From assembly GCA_047967505.1 (NCBI GenBank), contig CM106539.1: 64,000 nucleotides of DNA. The stretch is one strand, 5' to 3'. Positions 1 through 10,255 of this stretch are shown here, piece by piece; position 1 is the stretch's first letter, and each line of letters begins with the position of its first letter. Origin of the DNA: Dipteris shenzhenensis. Taxonomy: Eukaryota; Polypodiophyta; Polypodiopsida; Gleicheniales. The notes beneath the pieces are model-generated. The model did not search any database and had not been told where the DNA came from. It saw only the letters and a list, made by a program, of their open reading frames with translations. The translations under genes were made by a program, and so were the position numbers.

Positions 1-1316
1 CCAAGGAAGCAGTCAATCCATGGATGGAACACAGAAGCTTTCCTTTTTCAGATACATCCTGTACAAACAAGGAAAGCCTCTAGAAGTGTTGCAAATACTG
101 TTGGACCGTACCGCTCTACCACAATGCATAAAACTCTGCCAAGTATTGGTCCAAGATGAGTGGGTATATGAAGCTAGTGACCATCAATTCTTTAAAATCC
201 CTCCATGTGGTTGGCCTTTGAGGTGAATCCCTCATATACTGCCACCACATGTGAGCATAATCCTACTTGCAAAGATGATGTGCTCCTCGTCAGTCTTGGG
301 GTGGAAGCAGAAATAGTCTTCCAGCTTCGCGAGCCACTCCTCCAACTCATTGGGAGTGCGAGTGTCCCCTTCAGACTTATGAACTAAGTGCTTATCTTTC
401 ACGCCTTTGGTTGCATAGTTCTTGTTGTACCCACCAGAATATCGGGCATCCTCACGCTTAAGACTCACATATTGAGAAAGACATCTCATCACACACATCC
501 TCAGGCAAAGCTCAGCAAGAGTGTAAGGCATTTGAAAGCATATGATCCGTGGTCACTTGCCATTTACAACATTCTACTGCATAGTAACACCACCCACCTG
601 ATGCACGGGCTGCATCTGGCTAAAAGTATTCATTGTCGGAGCCATAGAAGCATGCATTCCTGGCAAAGTCTACTTCCCAAAGACATCCCTATGAAAAGAT
701 GGCACAGCAAAAGCCTGAGAAGAGGATTGACCTTGCTCCTAGCTGCCCTACACCCCAAAACCAGATCCATGCATATTCACTAGTGCAGTATTGAAAGGAT
801 GCATATCCAAAGGTCAGCCCAGTATAGGCGGCTTAGCCTACGTAGAAGTAGAAATCTGTGAGCCTAAAGGTGGTCTGGCATCTATCAAAAAAGTGCTCTG
901 CAGCACATAAAAGACATCACCCAAATTAAGATAATCCCCGTGCTAGGGTGTACGCAAGGGTCCAAAAAACGGGTGCTCATAGGCAAGGCGTGCATCAACC
1001 ATAAACCCTCTACGTGGCTGGAAAACTCAACATGGCTATCTGATTGATCCCCATTCTGGGGTGTGGGTTGCTTAACCTTATCGTGCATAGCAATGGCAAA
1101 TGTGATCTGTTGACCAATCTGTTGTTCCATCTGAGTGGTATCCTGCATAGCCATAGCTGTGGTAGTGCCTGCGATTCTCGAGATGCAGGAGAGGGGTTGA
1201 GTGGTAAGAACTTCTGTACCACTAGTCGATGCACCCACTGTGGTAGGAACTTGCTCATACTGAGCAGCCTCATCATTGTAATGTACCGAATCACGAGGGG
1301 CACGCTTGGATGCCAT
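1..1316 (-). pseudogene. LTR-retrotransposon gag polyprotein, 5' part, broken
   Basis: The minus strand has a plausible gag start at 1316 (protein begins MASKRAPRDSVHYNDEAA). The reading stays open to a stop at 885-887. A second open stretch, 531 to 232, holds a capsid-like segment (EEWLAKLEDYFCFHPKTDEE, followed by HIIFASRIMLT) typical of plant Retrotrans_gag proteins, which package element RNA into cytoplasmic particles. Stops at 885 and 232 show decay. Since transcription runs leftward, protease and pol would lie beyond the left edge of the window. Family placement (probably Ty3/Gypsy) rests only on the capsid-like motif. Confidence 0.55.
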
Positions 1317-1389
1317 GGTGAGTGTCACAAGAGAGAGAGGAAGCTCGAATGTATGGCTTTTCTTGCAAAGAATTTCCCAATCTGACAGA

Positions 1390-1463
1390 CATATCTGTCC
1401 CAACAAGAGAGTACAAATGCAAGCAGCATATCTGTCCCAACAAGCGAGTACAATTGCAGGCAA
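1390..1463. repeat. Two-copy 37-bp tandem repeat upstream of gag
   Basis: CATATCTGTCCCAACAAG starts at 1390 and again at 1427, giving two 37-bp copies with a few substitutions. They lie just upstream of the presumed gag start on the minus strand, so they are probably part of that element's leader. Confidence 0.75.
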
Positions 1464-2890
1464 AGAAATGAAGCTGACTTAGAGGAATAGACAGCAAAAA
1501 CCTGCTGTAATGAGCACCTGAGAACCACTAAAAATGCCGACGGAGAAGCTTAGGAGGAAGAGTGATGAAGAGGCTCCAAAATGGAGACGAGGTGATTCCA
1601 AACGGGGCTGTGAAAAGCCCTAAAAAGAGGCTAAAAAATTAACTTTTTGCCCCCCTCTCTTTTTTTTTTGGGGAGGGGTGGGCGGCGACTAAGTCACCTA
1701 GGAGATTTATGACAGCCCTAACTTAAGACTATTAGGATTGTTAGGACACTGACTTAGGCCAACATAACCCAACCTTTAACCCCAGTTAGCACTAACCTAG
1801 CCTAATTCCAAACTAACTAAACCTAACCAACATGTCAAACCTAACCCGCAGTTAAAACTAACCTAAGAATAAATCAAAACCTTACACTAGGGGTTGCGAC
1901 GGGCGACGAATTGACGTAGGTGACCAAAATCCGGGACATCGGTGGCAGCATCCGGGACACTAGTGGCGTCGTTTGGCGCAGGTGTCATAGCTTGCCAGTC
2001 TGGGTGAGGCATCAATAGGAGGTATCCACGGTGAGCATTCGGGGGTCTCACAGATGTTAGCAGGACGTGCCGTCTCAGGCCTTTGGCCACTCGTTCTACG
2101 AGGTATGCTATCCCCAAAGCTGAATTGGGGGCGTCGCAACAGGTCTAGAGGAGCTGTTGCAGGGTTCGAAATCAGGACCGGTTGGCTTGGCCTTAGCTGA
2201 CGTGGGTCGGGCAGCGCCGGTAGTGACGAAATGCACATGTAGCTGGTCATTGACTGGAATGTGGTGGCTCTTATGAAGGAGGCGCATAGGCCTCCTATTG
2301 GAACAAGTTCTCAGCTTGAGTAGCTAGGCAAGGGTCAAACTCAGCAGTTATCTAGATTGCTTGGCACTGGCTATTAGCTTCAACTTGTGCAAAGGGCAAA
2401 TAATGAAGGTGAAAAGGGGAAGCAATAGTGCTAGTGTCAGAGCTGGAATTGGAATTGGAACTCAGAATCCAAAACCCAGCACTGTGGTGGCCGTATCTGT
2501 GTCTATCTGGTTGTCTCATGTTGTGGTGGCGGAGGGGGACGTGGTCTCCTCGATCTTTGAACTTGCTGAGCTATGTTTAGAGTGACCCCTCGTCTTGGGG
2601 GGTCTCCTCTGAGGAAAGCTGTGATAGGTCGAACCTCAATCTAGTGTGCTTTGGTCGCTCTCCGTGTCACGGGTACCCTCTACAATCCTCTCTCGGCAAT
2701 CCACACTGCCCGCATATCAGCTAGCATCCTCCTCCACTCCATTTTGTCCTGTAGTTGACTCAAATGCATAGAAATCTGCAACATGCTACTGTTTCTTGTC
2801 AGCCTCTGTATCCTGTGGTTTGGTCCTCCTCCTGCTCTCTGATTTGTTGTAGCAGGGTCTCCTTGTGTCGGCGCATCTCAAGCAGATAGA
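1464..2890. other. Retroelement leader and unassigned sequence, no gene recognised
   Basis: A pyrimidine/G-rich junction occurs at 1650-1685. From 1740 to 1880 the plus strand is unusually rich in CTAACC/CCTAA-like words (degenerate, not a regular telomere array). From 1887 to 2250 the minus strand has two overlapping open frames of 76 and 96 codons rich in Pro and Arg with no recognisable domain. The rest, to 2890, may be the decayed 3' part of the LINE to the right, but I cannot show it. Confidence 0.35.
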
Positions 2891-4960
2891 GCCCAATGCA
2901 GACCTGGTCATGGAAGTGGATCAATCGTGATAGTGGGCCTGATGGGACGAAACCTGCATCTGCCCAATGGCAATCCTCAGTGCGTGTGAGACTCCTTTGT
3001 CTTGAGATACTGGGGTTTGATGATGAATCCCTCCTCCGATACTCTTAGGAAATGGTCGTGGTAAAGCTAGGTCTTGGTGGAGAGCTCTTGATCTCCCCCC
3101 AAGCCGGAGATGTGTGGAGTTGGAGGAGGTCTAATCGTATGATACTGTTAATCTCATCTCGCGGGATCGACTTAGGGGCTGCATCCATACTGCACTGAAA
3201 GGGAGAGAGCCTGTCCATTTGAATCCAGTGTGTGGCAAACCATGTGGATATACGTGCATACCATGTGTCTGTCCCGCTCTCAGCTAGTCGTCTGGATGAC
3301 TCTAGAGCCAACCTCGATAGTCTCCACTGGGGTAAGTCCTAGGCTCTGTGAATGAATGTCACTATTTGGAAGATGGCATCAATCTGTAGTGGTGTCATGG
3401 CGAACTCTGCCTACACTATCTCATGCGGGATAGAGGGCTTGCTCAGAATCATCCTAGATCCATAGTCACCTATAGCTGCTCAAATTTCCTCCACTCTGCT
3501 ATCGGTTGGTCACATCTCCAGAAGGATGCTGCATCCGTGGTAGTCGGTCGCACTAGTGTATCGAAGAGCCAATACTTCATCGGTGGATCCTGAATGTGTG
3601 CCTGGAAGCACTATCTCTCCAATCAAGCTAGAGCACCTCGTCCTTGCGTGAGTTGTGCATGGGCTGCATGTGTCATAGTGAAAGGGGGTCCTGTGAAGAG
3701 TGCTTCTAAATAGGTGTAGGTACTAGGGCTACACTATCTCCACTGGCTCGTCTCGATAAGTGAAGCTGAGTCAACGGAGCACTGCATGTGAGGTGTTGAA
3801 GACCATAACCTTGATCTTCCCAAGGTTGACTGTCAGGTCTCTCTCTTTGCAGAACACCTTTAGGGCTACCAAATGTCTCTGTAGTCCCTTTGCTAAGGAT
3901 GAGACAAGGAGACTATGTCATGAGTGTATAGCAATATCTATATCATGAGATCACCAGTAGTGATCCTTCACCTCCTAGGCGGTCTATGAAGGAAGTGATC
4001 TCATCAATGTAAGCCCAAAGAGGGTCGGTGAGAGGGGCCAACCCTGCTTCACTCCCATCGTACTCTCGACCCAATCCGATAGATGACCAGGGGCGCGAAC
4101 TCTACCTCTAATTTACTCATACAGGCTCATAACCTCCCATATCAGTGTCTCTGGAATCTGTAGCTCCTGTAGTCTCTTGATCATTCGGGACCGTGGGATA
4201 GTGTCAAAAGCCTTTCGAAAGTCGACAAAGCATGTGTAGACCTTCTAGTGTTTGGACCTCGCCACCTCAATGATAGCCCCTAGAGTGAAAATGTGATCTA
4301 GGATAGAATGTGGCCTTTGGAATCCTACCTGCCCTAGTGCCTGCTGCCCCCGAGCCTCCGTATGATTGTTGAGCTCCCTCTCTAAAATTGATCCATAAAT
4401 CTTGGCCAGAGCATGGCCAATCATGAGGATATGGTAGTTCCTAGTCTCCACAGGGTCTCCGGCTTTGTGTATTGGTACAATAGTGGTAGTGCTTCAAGCA
4501 GGTGGGAAACCGTGACAGCCCGGTTAGACATTTGTGCTGGACCGGAGCTAGGACCTCCTCTCCATGTGCAAGGTGCTCAGTCCGTAGGCCCTCATGGTCC
4601 TGTGCTCTCCGATTGTGTAATCTTCGAAGTGCAACTCATACATTATGTGTGGTGAACAAGTGGCAAGTGGTGGGCCTGAGCATAGAGGACATATCCGGTG
4701 GTGTTCGCGTTTAGGCATCATAGAGGGAACCTGCATACGTGTGCCACATCTGGATCGGTGATGGGAATAGGTGGCTTCTCTTCGATAGAAACCCCCATCT
4801 AGTGGTCAAGGCTCCTCCTCGAAAAGATCTGACAATCTCGTCCATCCTGTGTGTGAGGAAGGCCCGCCTCTTATGACGTGTCAATTGTTGACAATTCCTC
4901 TGTGCCTTAAGTGGCGTTAGATGACTCAAAGCCCACTCCTGTGTCAGAGCTCTCACCTAT
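2891..4960 (-). pseudogene. Non-LTR retrotransposon (LINE) reverse transcriptase, decayed
   Basis: Reading leftward on the minus strand, pieces of one reverse transcriptase appear in order: a fingers region (TIVPIHKAGDPVETRNYHIL then GHALAKIYGSILERELN, about 4,490-4,380), GQVGFQRPHSILDHIFTL near 4,300, FVDFRKAFDTIPRSRMIKRL near 4,220, GVKQGWPLSPTLFGLYIDEI near 4,050, a catalytic box degraded to YTHDIVSLS (normally YADD) at 3,905-3,931, and LTVNLGKIKVMVF near 3,800. A further open segment (3,311-3,045) could be C-terminal. Such enzymes copy LINE RNA at a nicked target. Stops, shifts and the lost catalytic Asp make it inactive. The motif set is unlike the L1 copies elsewhere in the window, so this is a different LINE clade. 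Confidence 0.8.
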
Positions 4961-5045
4961 GTGCACTCATTGTTGAATCAAGGGTTTTGGGACATCTTCC
5001 CATCTCGGACCCACATGGGTCGGGTCGTGGGAAAAGAGAAAGGGG

Positions 5046-5076
<31 letters not shown>

Positions 5077-5121
5077 TTGGGAAGAGAGAGAGAGTAAGGA
5101 AGTAGGGAGAGAGAGAGAGAG
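5046..5121. repeat. (GA)n microsatellite cluster
   Basis: Three interrupted GA runs occur at about 5046-5072, 5082-5094 and 5106-5121. They produce long Leu-Ser open frames on the minus strand that are not genes. Confidence 0.9.
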
Positions 5122-5646
5122 TAGGCATGTAGGAGAGTAGGAAAGGAGGTAGGTAGGATAAGATTCAAATCAATCGATAGTACATGAGTGGTAGGGGGTT
5201 GACTTATATAGTCCCTAACCTCAGTCCCCAATTTCCCACTAAAACTCCCACTGGTTTGTCAACTGTATCTTCAAAGTACACGAGCTCTTCCGTGGCCATG
5301 ATGGTAGTCATAAGAGCATAATTAGTGGTTTCAATCTGAATTGCTTTCCCTTTTTGAGCATATGTTAATATGGCTGGTGGTTTGCTTCCCTTAGTAGACC
5401 ATCTGAGTCGCTGCTATGCAGGTGGATCCTTTGGCAATTCTTGCTCTTCTTCATCAATCGTTTCCGTAGGTGACTGAGTGATCAATGCATACTATCTCTT
5501 GTGTTTTGATGTTTTCCATTCAGATTCTTCATAATTACATCGATCGATTAGCTTCAAGTATAGCTATGAAATCTTTACGTGCATTCGGTACAACTAAACC
5601 ATCCGGAATTTAGCGTGTCATCAGTCCTTCAAAATATTTTTGCATA

Positions 5647-6135
5647 TTATGACTTTTCGGTTGATGGGATCATACAACTTGTATGCTTTGCTTTCTTCAC
5701 TGTAGCCAACCATGATGCATTTACATAACTTAACATCCAACTTTTTGTGATGATCGTTATGTATGTGGCATATGTTGTGCAATCAAATGTGCGGAGATGT
5801 CCAATGCGTGGCTTATATCCAATGAATGCCTCATAAGATGTCATACCTTGAATTGGTTCGGTCAAAAGCCGATTGAGCAAGTAGTTTGCAGTCGCAATTG
5901 CTTCTGCCCAGTACTGATTCAGAAGATGCTTCTCATGGAGCATTACTCTCGCACTGTTTGCTGAAGTCCCACTCTTTCTTTCAGCTACTGCATTTTGCTG
6001 AGGAGTATCCGCACATGTGAACGTCATTATTTATGTAAAAGTTCATGAATGCTGAAGACATGTATTCATCTCCTGTGTCTGATGTCATGACTTTGATCTT
6101 TCTACCTATAGTGGCTCTATCAAAGGATTTCTTTC
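5647..6135 (-). pseudogene. Copia integrase core fragment
   Basis: The reading begins GRKIKVMTSDTGDEYMSSAF (about 6,125-6,066), which corresponds to the Copia integrase segment normally ending SDNGGEY; here the Asn is Thr. After a frame change at about 6,030 it continues TPQQNAVAERK, MLHEKHLLNQYWAEAIATAN and GYKPRIGHLRTF, the classic integrase-to-linker region, then shifts again (YKLYDP in another frame). The protein would join element cDNA to the host chromosome. It lacks the N-terminal zinc-binding part and the catalytic context is broken. Confidence 0.85.
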
Positions 6136-6430
6136 ACACAGAAATCTTTCAACTCTCAAGAGGAATGTTTTTCTTTTTCTCGAAAAAGCACATGGTTCTC
6201 TTGAAGAGAAGAATGACAACCTTTCTCAACCAAAATTCTCTAGAACTCTCCGTATCTTTCTCACACTAAAGAAACTCTCTCACAACGGGAATTCTAAACA
6301 CAAATCGACGATGGACGGAAATTCTCTCTAAATAGACAGAGATTCTATCAACAGAAGAATAAAATGAACACTCAAGAATCTCTCAATCTTTTTCACACCC
6401 TCAGATGGCACCTCGGCGAAAAGCTAGGAT

Positions 6431-6442
6431 CCTCTGATACCA
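6431..6442 (-). other. Primer-binding site, initiator-Met tRNA type
   Basis: The minus strand reads TGGTATCAGAGG directly after the LTR, 11 of 12 matching the TGGTATCAGAGC used by most plant Copia elements to prime minus-strand DNA from initiator methionine tRNA. Confidence 0.8.
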
Positions 6443-6732
6443 TGAACAAATATGGAGAGAGGAGAGAAGAGTGGAGATGAGGAGAGAGGGCATAGCTACA
6501 GAGCACACCACAGACTAACTATACACTAGATTTAATTGAAAATAAAGAATATATATAAACCCCTTTAGGGTTAGGGTTAGGGTTTGCAACCCTTTCCTTT
6601 TTAGCACTCTTTGTGTTAGTGTTATCCACAATATCGAACATGATGTGGAGATGAATCCTCAACATCCCAAGTGACCATTGTCGTCTAACAAGGTTCTCCA
6701 TCTCCTATTCACAAATTCGGTAAGTGTCCACA
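6443..6732 (-). repeat. 5' LTR of the deleted Copia element
   Basis: The plus strand starts TGAACAAATATGG at 6443, immediately after the primer-binding site. It probably ends in CACA at 6732, giving about 290 bp with TG...CA ends. The minus strand carries a TATATATA box near 6,551-6,558 preceded by telomere-like repeats. Only one LTR remains, so the outer border is inferred from the TG/CA rule and not by comparison. Confidence 0.6.
6561..6585 (-). promoter_or_regulatory. Telo-box array directly upstream of the LTR TATA box
   Basis: Read on the minus strand the sequence is AAACCCTAACCCTAACCC followed by TAAAGGG, then the TATA-like TTTATATATA. AAACCCTAA is the known plant telo-box, a promoter element of translation-related genes and a binding site of telobox-binding Myb proteins. 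Its place, a few bases 5' of the TATA box in U3, suggests promoter use. Function is inferred. Confidence 0.5.
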
Positions 6733-7668
6733 AGGCCTGTCTTACCAAGGCAGTCTTTTGTGTGTATCCAGACTATATCTGATATTGTCAGCCATTCAAA
6801 TCGTCCATCGTTATGCATAGGAAGATGTCTGGCTTTTGTGCCATTCTTAATGTTTATATGGTGTTTACTCGCATGCTTTGGTTTCTTTATGCCTTATAGT
6901 ATGTCCAATGCCATTGAATATTAGCAGGCTCATACATTTCTATTGGCTTGTGCATCAGAAGTCAAGGAGTAAGCAATTCGTACTGAATGAGTGTCGGATG
7001 CTCAAGTTATTGCAGACTGCTTGTCTGCTTTTTAGTTTGTGTGTTGTTCTTGTCATTCGTTGTGTAAAAGATTTACAAAAGGAGGGGATTCACACACTAG
7101 ATGTGCTTTTCAATTTCAATCAGTTATCCACAATAAATGCATGTTCTAACCTGGTACTCAATTGTGCGTTTTTCATATGCTTTTCAGTTTGGATCATTGC
7201 TCTTTGCTTTGCTCTACCGGGATAGTTGAACCAACAAAACTCAAATGTACTACAATACAAGTGGAGGAAGTTTTATTTATTCATCGTAGACTTCTCAAAA
7301 GGTAACATGCACTACAAGCAGGCGTTTTCCCTCTGTATTTGAAAATATAGTGCTCTGTTGGTTACAACATTTATATGAAGGGTGCCACTAAACAATTGAG
7401 TGGGTATATTCGTATATTGTCCAGTACTGACATTTTCTCTACGATGCCTTCTAAGAAAAACTGGGGCAATCTGTATGTTCTCTATGTGTACAGCTTAATT
7501 AGCGATGCTTGCTGCTTTGGAGCAAACCAAATTAAAATAGATTAAATTTGCCAATGTTATTGTTAAAGAGTATGCTAGAAATTCTACTTCCTTTTCTTTT
7601 GCAATGACAATGTTATATAGTTCCTTCATCTATTTTGCTCCAATATGTGGTTTTTCCATGTTTATAGC

Positions 7669-7831
7669 GTTGATGCTGAATTTATAATTTTTAGGCTTAT
7701 GAATAACTGCAAGAGACCATGAGAAGAGCCTCCCATTCTTCCACTATGATGAGAAGTTGATGCTGAATTTATGGTTTTTAAGCTTATGAATTACTGCAAG
7801 AGACCATGAGAAGAGCCTCCCATTCTTCCAC
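7669..7831. repeat. Tandem duplication, period 87 bp
   Basis: GTTGATGCTGAATTTAT begins at 7669 and again at 7756. The copies stay alike through GAAGAGCCTCCCATTCTTCC, with a few substitutions. Confidence 0.85.
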
Positions 7832-8131
7832 TGTAATGTTAGCAATGCTAGCAGGTCTCATCGTAATGTTGTGGGATGAAAGCCCTTTAAAGCATCTCAT
7901 TGGGAGAATTTAGACTTTTATACATTTGTAGATTTCTTTTTTGAACAAGGTTCTTTTAGCCTCAGTCCTAGGCTTTTTTGTTGAGTAGGACTTGACTGAC
8001 TTTTTCTCTTGCTATGCATGGTGCATTCTTGCCTTGATCACTCTACTCTTGGAAGTTCTTTTCATGAAAAAAAAAAAGTTTCTTTCACGATAGTGTACGG
8101 AGTCCATGAGTACGATATTGTACGGAATCCA

Positions 8132-8295
8132 TGAGTACAATGCTACAACCGTCACTTGCATCATGCTTTGGTGCTATTGAAATCCATAAATTTTGTGATG
8201 AATGAACCATCAATGAGTACAATGCCACGACCATCACATGCACCATGCTTAGGTGATACTGAAATCCATAAATTTTGTGATGAATGAACCATCCA
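8132..8295. repeat. Tandem duplication, period 82 bp
   Basis: GAGTACAATG starts at 8133 and 8215. Both copies run on to AAATTTTGTGATGAATGAAC. Just before them a shorter unit (TACGGAGTCCATGAGTAC) is repeated twice from 8,096. Confidence 0.85.
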
Positions 8296-9874
8296 AATCC
8301 TTCGTACTTGTCTATAATACTCTTAAACTCTTGATTATTGTTACACCTCTACGCTTGGACCATAATATGCATAACTATAGCACTATCTAGTTTTGCTAAT
8401 GCAATCTAGAGATATGCATACTCGTATGCCAATCACTTCTCTAAGTATTACTTTGCTCCTCCCTTCCAAAACCTCTCTTCATGCATGATCCATTCACTTC
8501 TACAAAAGATTAGGCTACTCCTGTAAGCTCCCTTTTTTTCAATTGCTCCACAATTTGTGGGTTGGTCACAAATCCATAGAACACTCATAGTATGCTCTTT
8601 TAATGCCTAATAATCAACATTATCGCATAGTATATCTTTGATACCCCTCCTCTTTTTTTGCCATAACTTTCAAACCATTGCATATTTCAAAAGCTTTAAA
8701 TTGGGATTTATAGCCACAATGAAAGGTTTCTAGCATCGTAAAAGTTCTTAAGTTAGAGGTGATTTGAAAAAGTTGACCGCCAATTATTTTTTGGGGCTTT
8801 GCTCTTCTTTTGTTGGATTGCTCACATAGGTTGATTCCCTCAATTATTTCACACATCAATGTGCTTATTTAGAAATGGGAAAGTCAAATGTGAAATAAAG
8901 CAAAATTCACAATTTCAATCTCACACACTTTAAACAACAATAACAATAGTAACAACATACATGGAAATGCTAAAAGGTAAGATTGTACTACTAGTTTTTG
9001 ATGTGAATTTCATTGTATTAACCACAACTTGTTGAGGACTATCTCTCAACAAGGTTACAAAAGGGGATAAGAGAACATTCGTTTCTCTCTCCACCAATCT
9101 CTTTAGGCTATTGCACATAGGTCTTGTGTGAACTTGTGTATATATTCGATCTCTTGGACAATTGTGATATCTTGTATATCTCACTTACGTGTAGAAAATC
9201 ATGATATGAAATAGCAAAGTGGTGTTTGATTACAATGTCTCCTATTAATAATATTAAACAAAGTCTTACAATGCAATATTGTTTTAAAGTATGGATGACG
9301 GGATCCTTAATGTGTAGTCAAGGTAATTCTCTATAAACCACCGTTTTCAATAGGGTGGTCATCTTGGTCAAGCAAGTGTACCATGAAGTTATCAACCTCC
9401 AATTCAAGTTAGCACCACTTTGCTAGGAGATTCCCTAAGTCAAGTTCAAACACTCAATCAAGATTTCTATGTGGTCACTCTAATTCTTCTTCTTCTTAGT
9501 GGATCGTGTTGTAATGGGGTCGACTTATGCCAATTTAGCTATGTTTCTTTCATACTCATCTCAATACAAGTCGAAAGTGGAACCCCAAGCTTTAACCTAT
9601 TCTAGACTCACCATAAGGACATGCTAGAATTTCATCACTAACCATTGAGCCTTTGTTCAAGCCTCAAACATGAGCATGTGTGTAAAGAGGATACATCTCT
9701 TCATATAATCCTCAAACAGCTAGTCAAGGCACATATTTATCTTAAAAAGAACATCCTAGCATTGAAACATCTTTAATAACCCATTGAACAGATACTCATC
9801 ATGATAAATTCTCTAATTGTTATGTAGCATGTTCATTTATTTGAATGTAAATAGCACTGATGATGGTAGACTTA

Positions 9875-10255
9875 TCAAAATTCCGGCCCAAGCCTTAATA
9901 ATAGAGTAAAAGATAGCCTTGAAAAGGAGGTCAGTTTTTGGTTTGCAGTGGTAAATGTAATGTAGAGTGTAGTGATTCCATTTATGTTATAAGTTGCTTT
10001 TCTTGTGTAAGCTAACATCAACACATGTAGTAAATCATAATCTACATGTGGAAGTATTTGATTATAAAAAGGTAGCAAGCCTTGAACTATAAGGAGAAGG
10101 AGGCATGTTTTGCCTGTGCTAGCTCCACCTGTTAGAAACAAGTGTATTTTTTCTAATGGATGAATTATTCTTTTTTGTATCATGATGTCATCAAATAGAT
10201 GTCTTTGTTCAGTGTTTAAAGATCGATTTTTCTTAAAATATTCATCGTTTTGCAC
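9875..10255 (-). pseudogene. Pif1-type helicase fragment, Helitron/Helentron-like
   Basis: The 126-codon minus-strand frame reads LNTEQRHLFDDIM, a short spacer, then LFLTGGASTGKTCLLLLIVQ (Walker A at 10,129-10,106; the usual Ala/Gly is Ser), followed by LMLAYTRKATYNINGITT and ANQKL. This is motif I to Ia of a Pif1-family DNA helicase, the helicase half of Helitron RepHel proteins that drive rolling-circle transposition. Upstream, broken by stops, ILVQNDEYFKK probably belongs to the same protein. Walker B and later motifs were not found, so it is a fragment. The GGAGTGKT/NQKL style resembles animal-type (Helentron) helicases more than the common plant Helitron type; that is from memory of the families. 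Confidence 0.7.

Larger units (their letters stand above)
5231..6732 (-). mobile_element. Ty1/Copia element, internally deleted, one LTR left
   Basis: On the minus strand the order is LTR (6732-6443), primer-binding site (6442-6431), a leader of about 160 bp, then directly an integrase core (from about 6,135) and a short piece leading into the reverse transcriptase (EELVYFEDTVDKP near 5,275). Gag and protease are absent, so this is a deletion derivative. No second LTR is seen; the left side ends against the LINE remnant and (GA)n region. The exact left border is not visible. Confidence 0.75.
6733..9874. other. Gene-free old repeat sequence
   Basis: No conserved coding region was recognised. 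Open frames at 6,724-7,225 are hydrophobic, lack family motifs and partly overlap the LTR. Two local duplications are listed separately. A poly-A run at 8,068-8,080 follows TTTTCATG, and a near-identical TTTCATG-poly(A) end occurs at 63,055-63,071, so both may be tails of the same retroposon family. Confidence 0.5.

Noticed and set aside
5046-5231. Minus-strand 92-codon frame rich in Leu and Ser
   Set aside because: It is the translation of the (GA)n microsatellite.
6561-6585. Telomere or chromosome-end sequence
   Set aside because: Only three to four repeats inside an LTR; too short for a telomere and explained as a promoter telo-box.
6724-7225. Overlapping hydrophobic plus-strand frames of 66 and 115 codons
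   Set aside because: No known motif, AT-rich composition, partly inside the LTR; likely chance.
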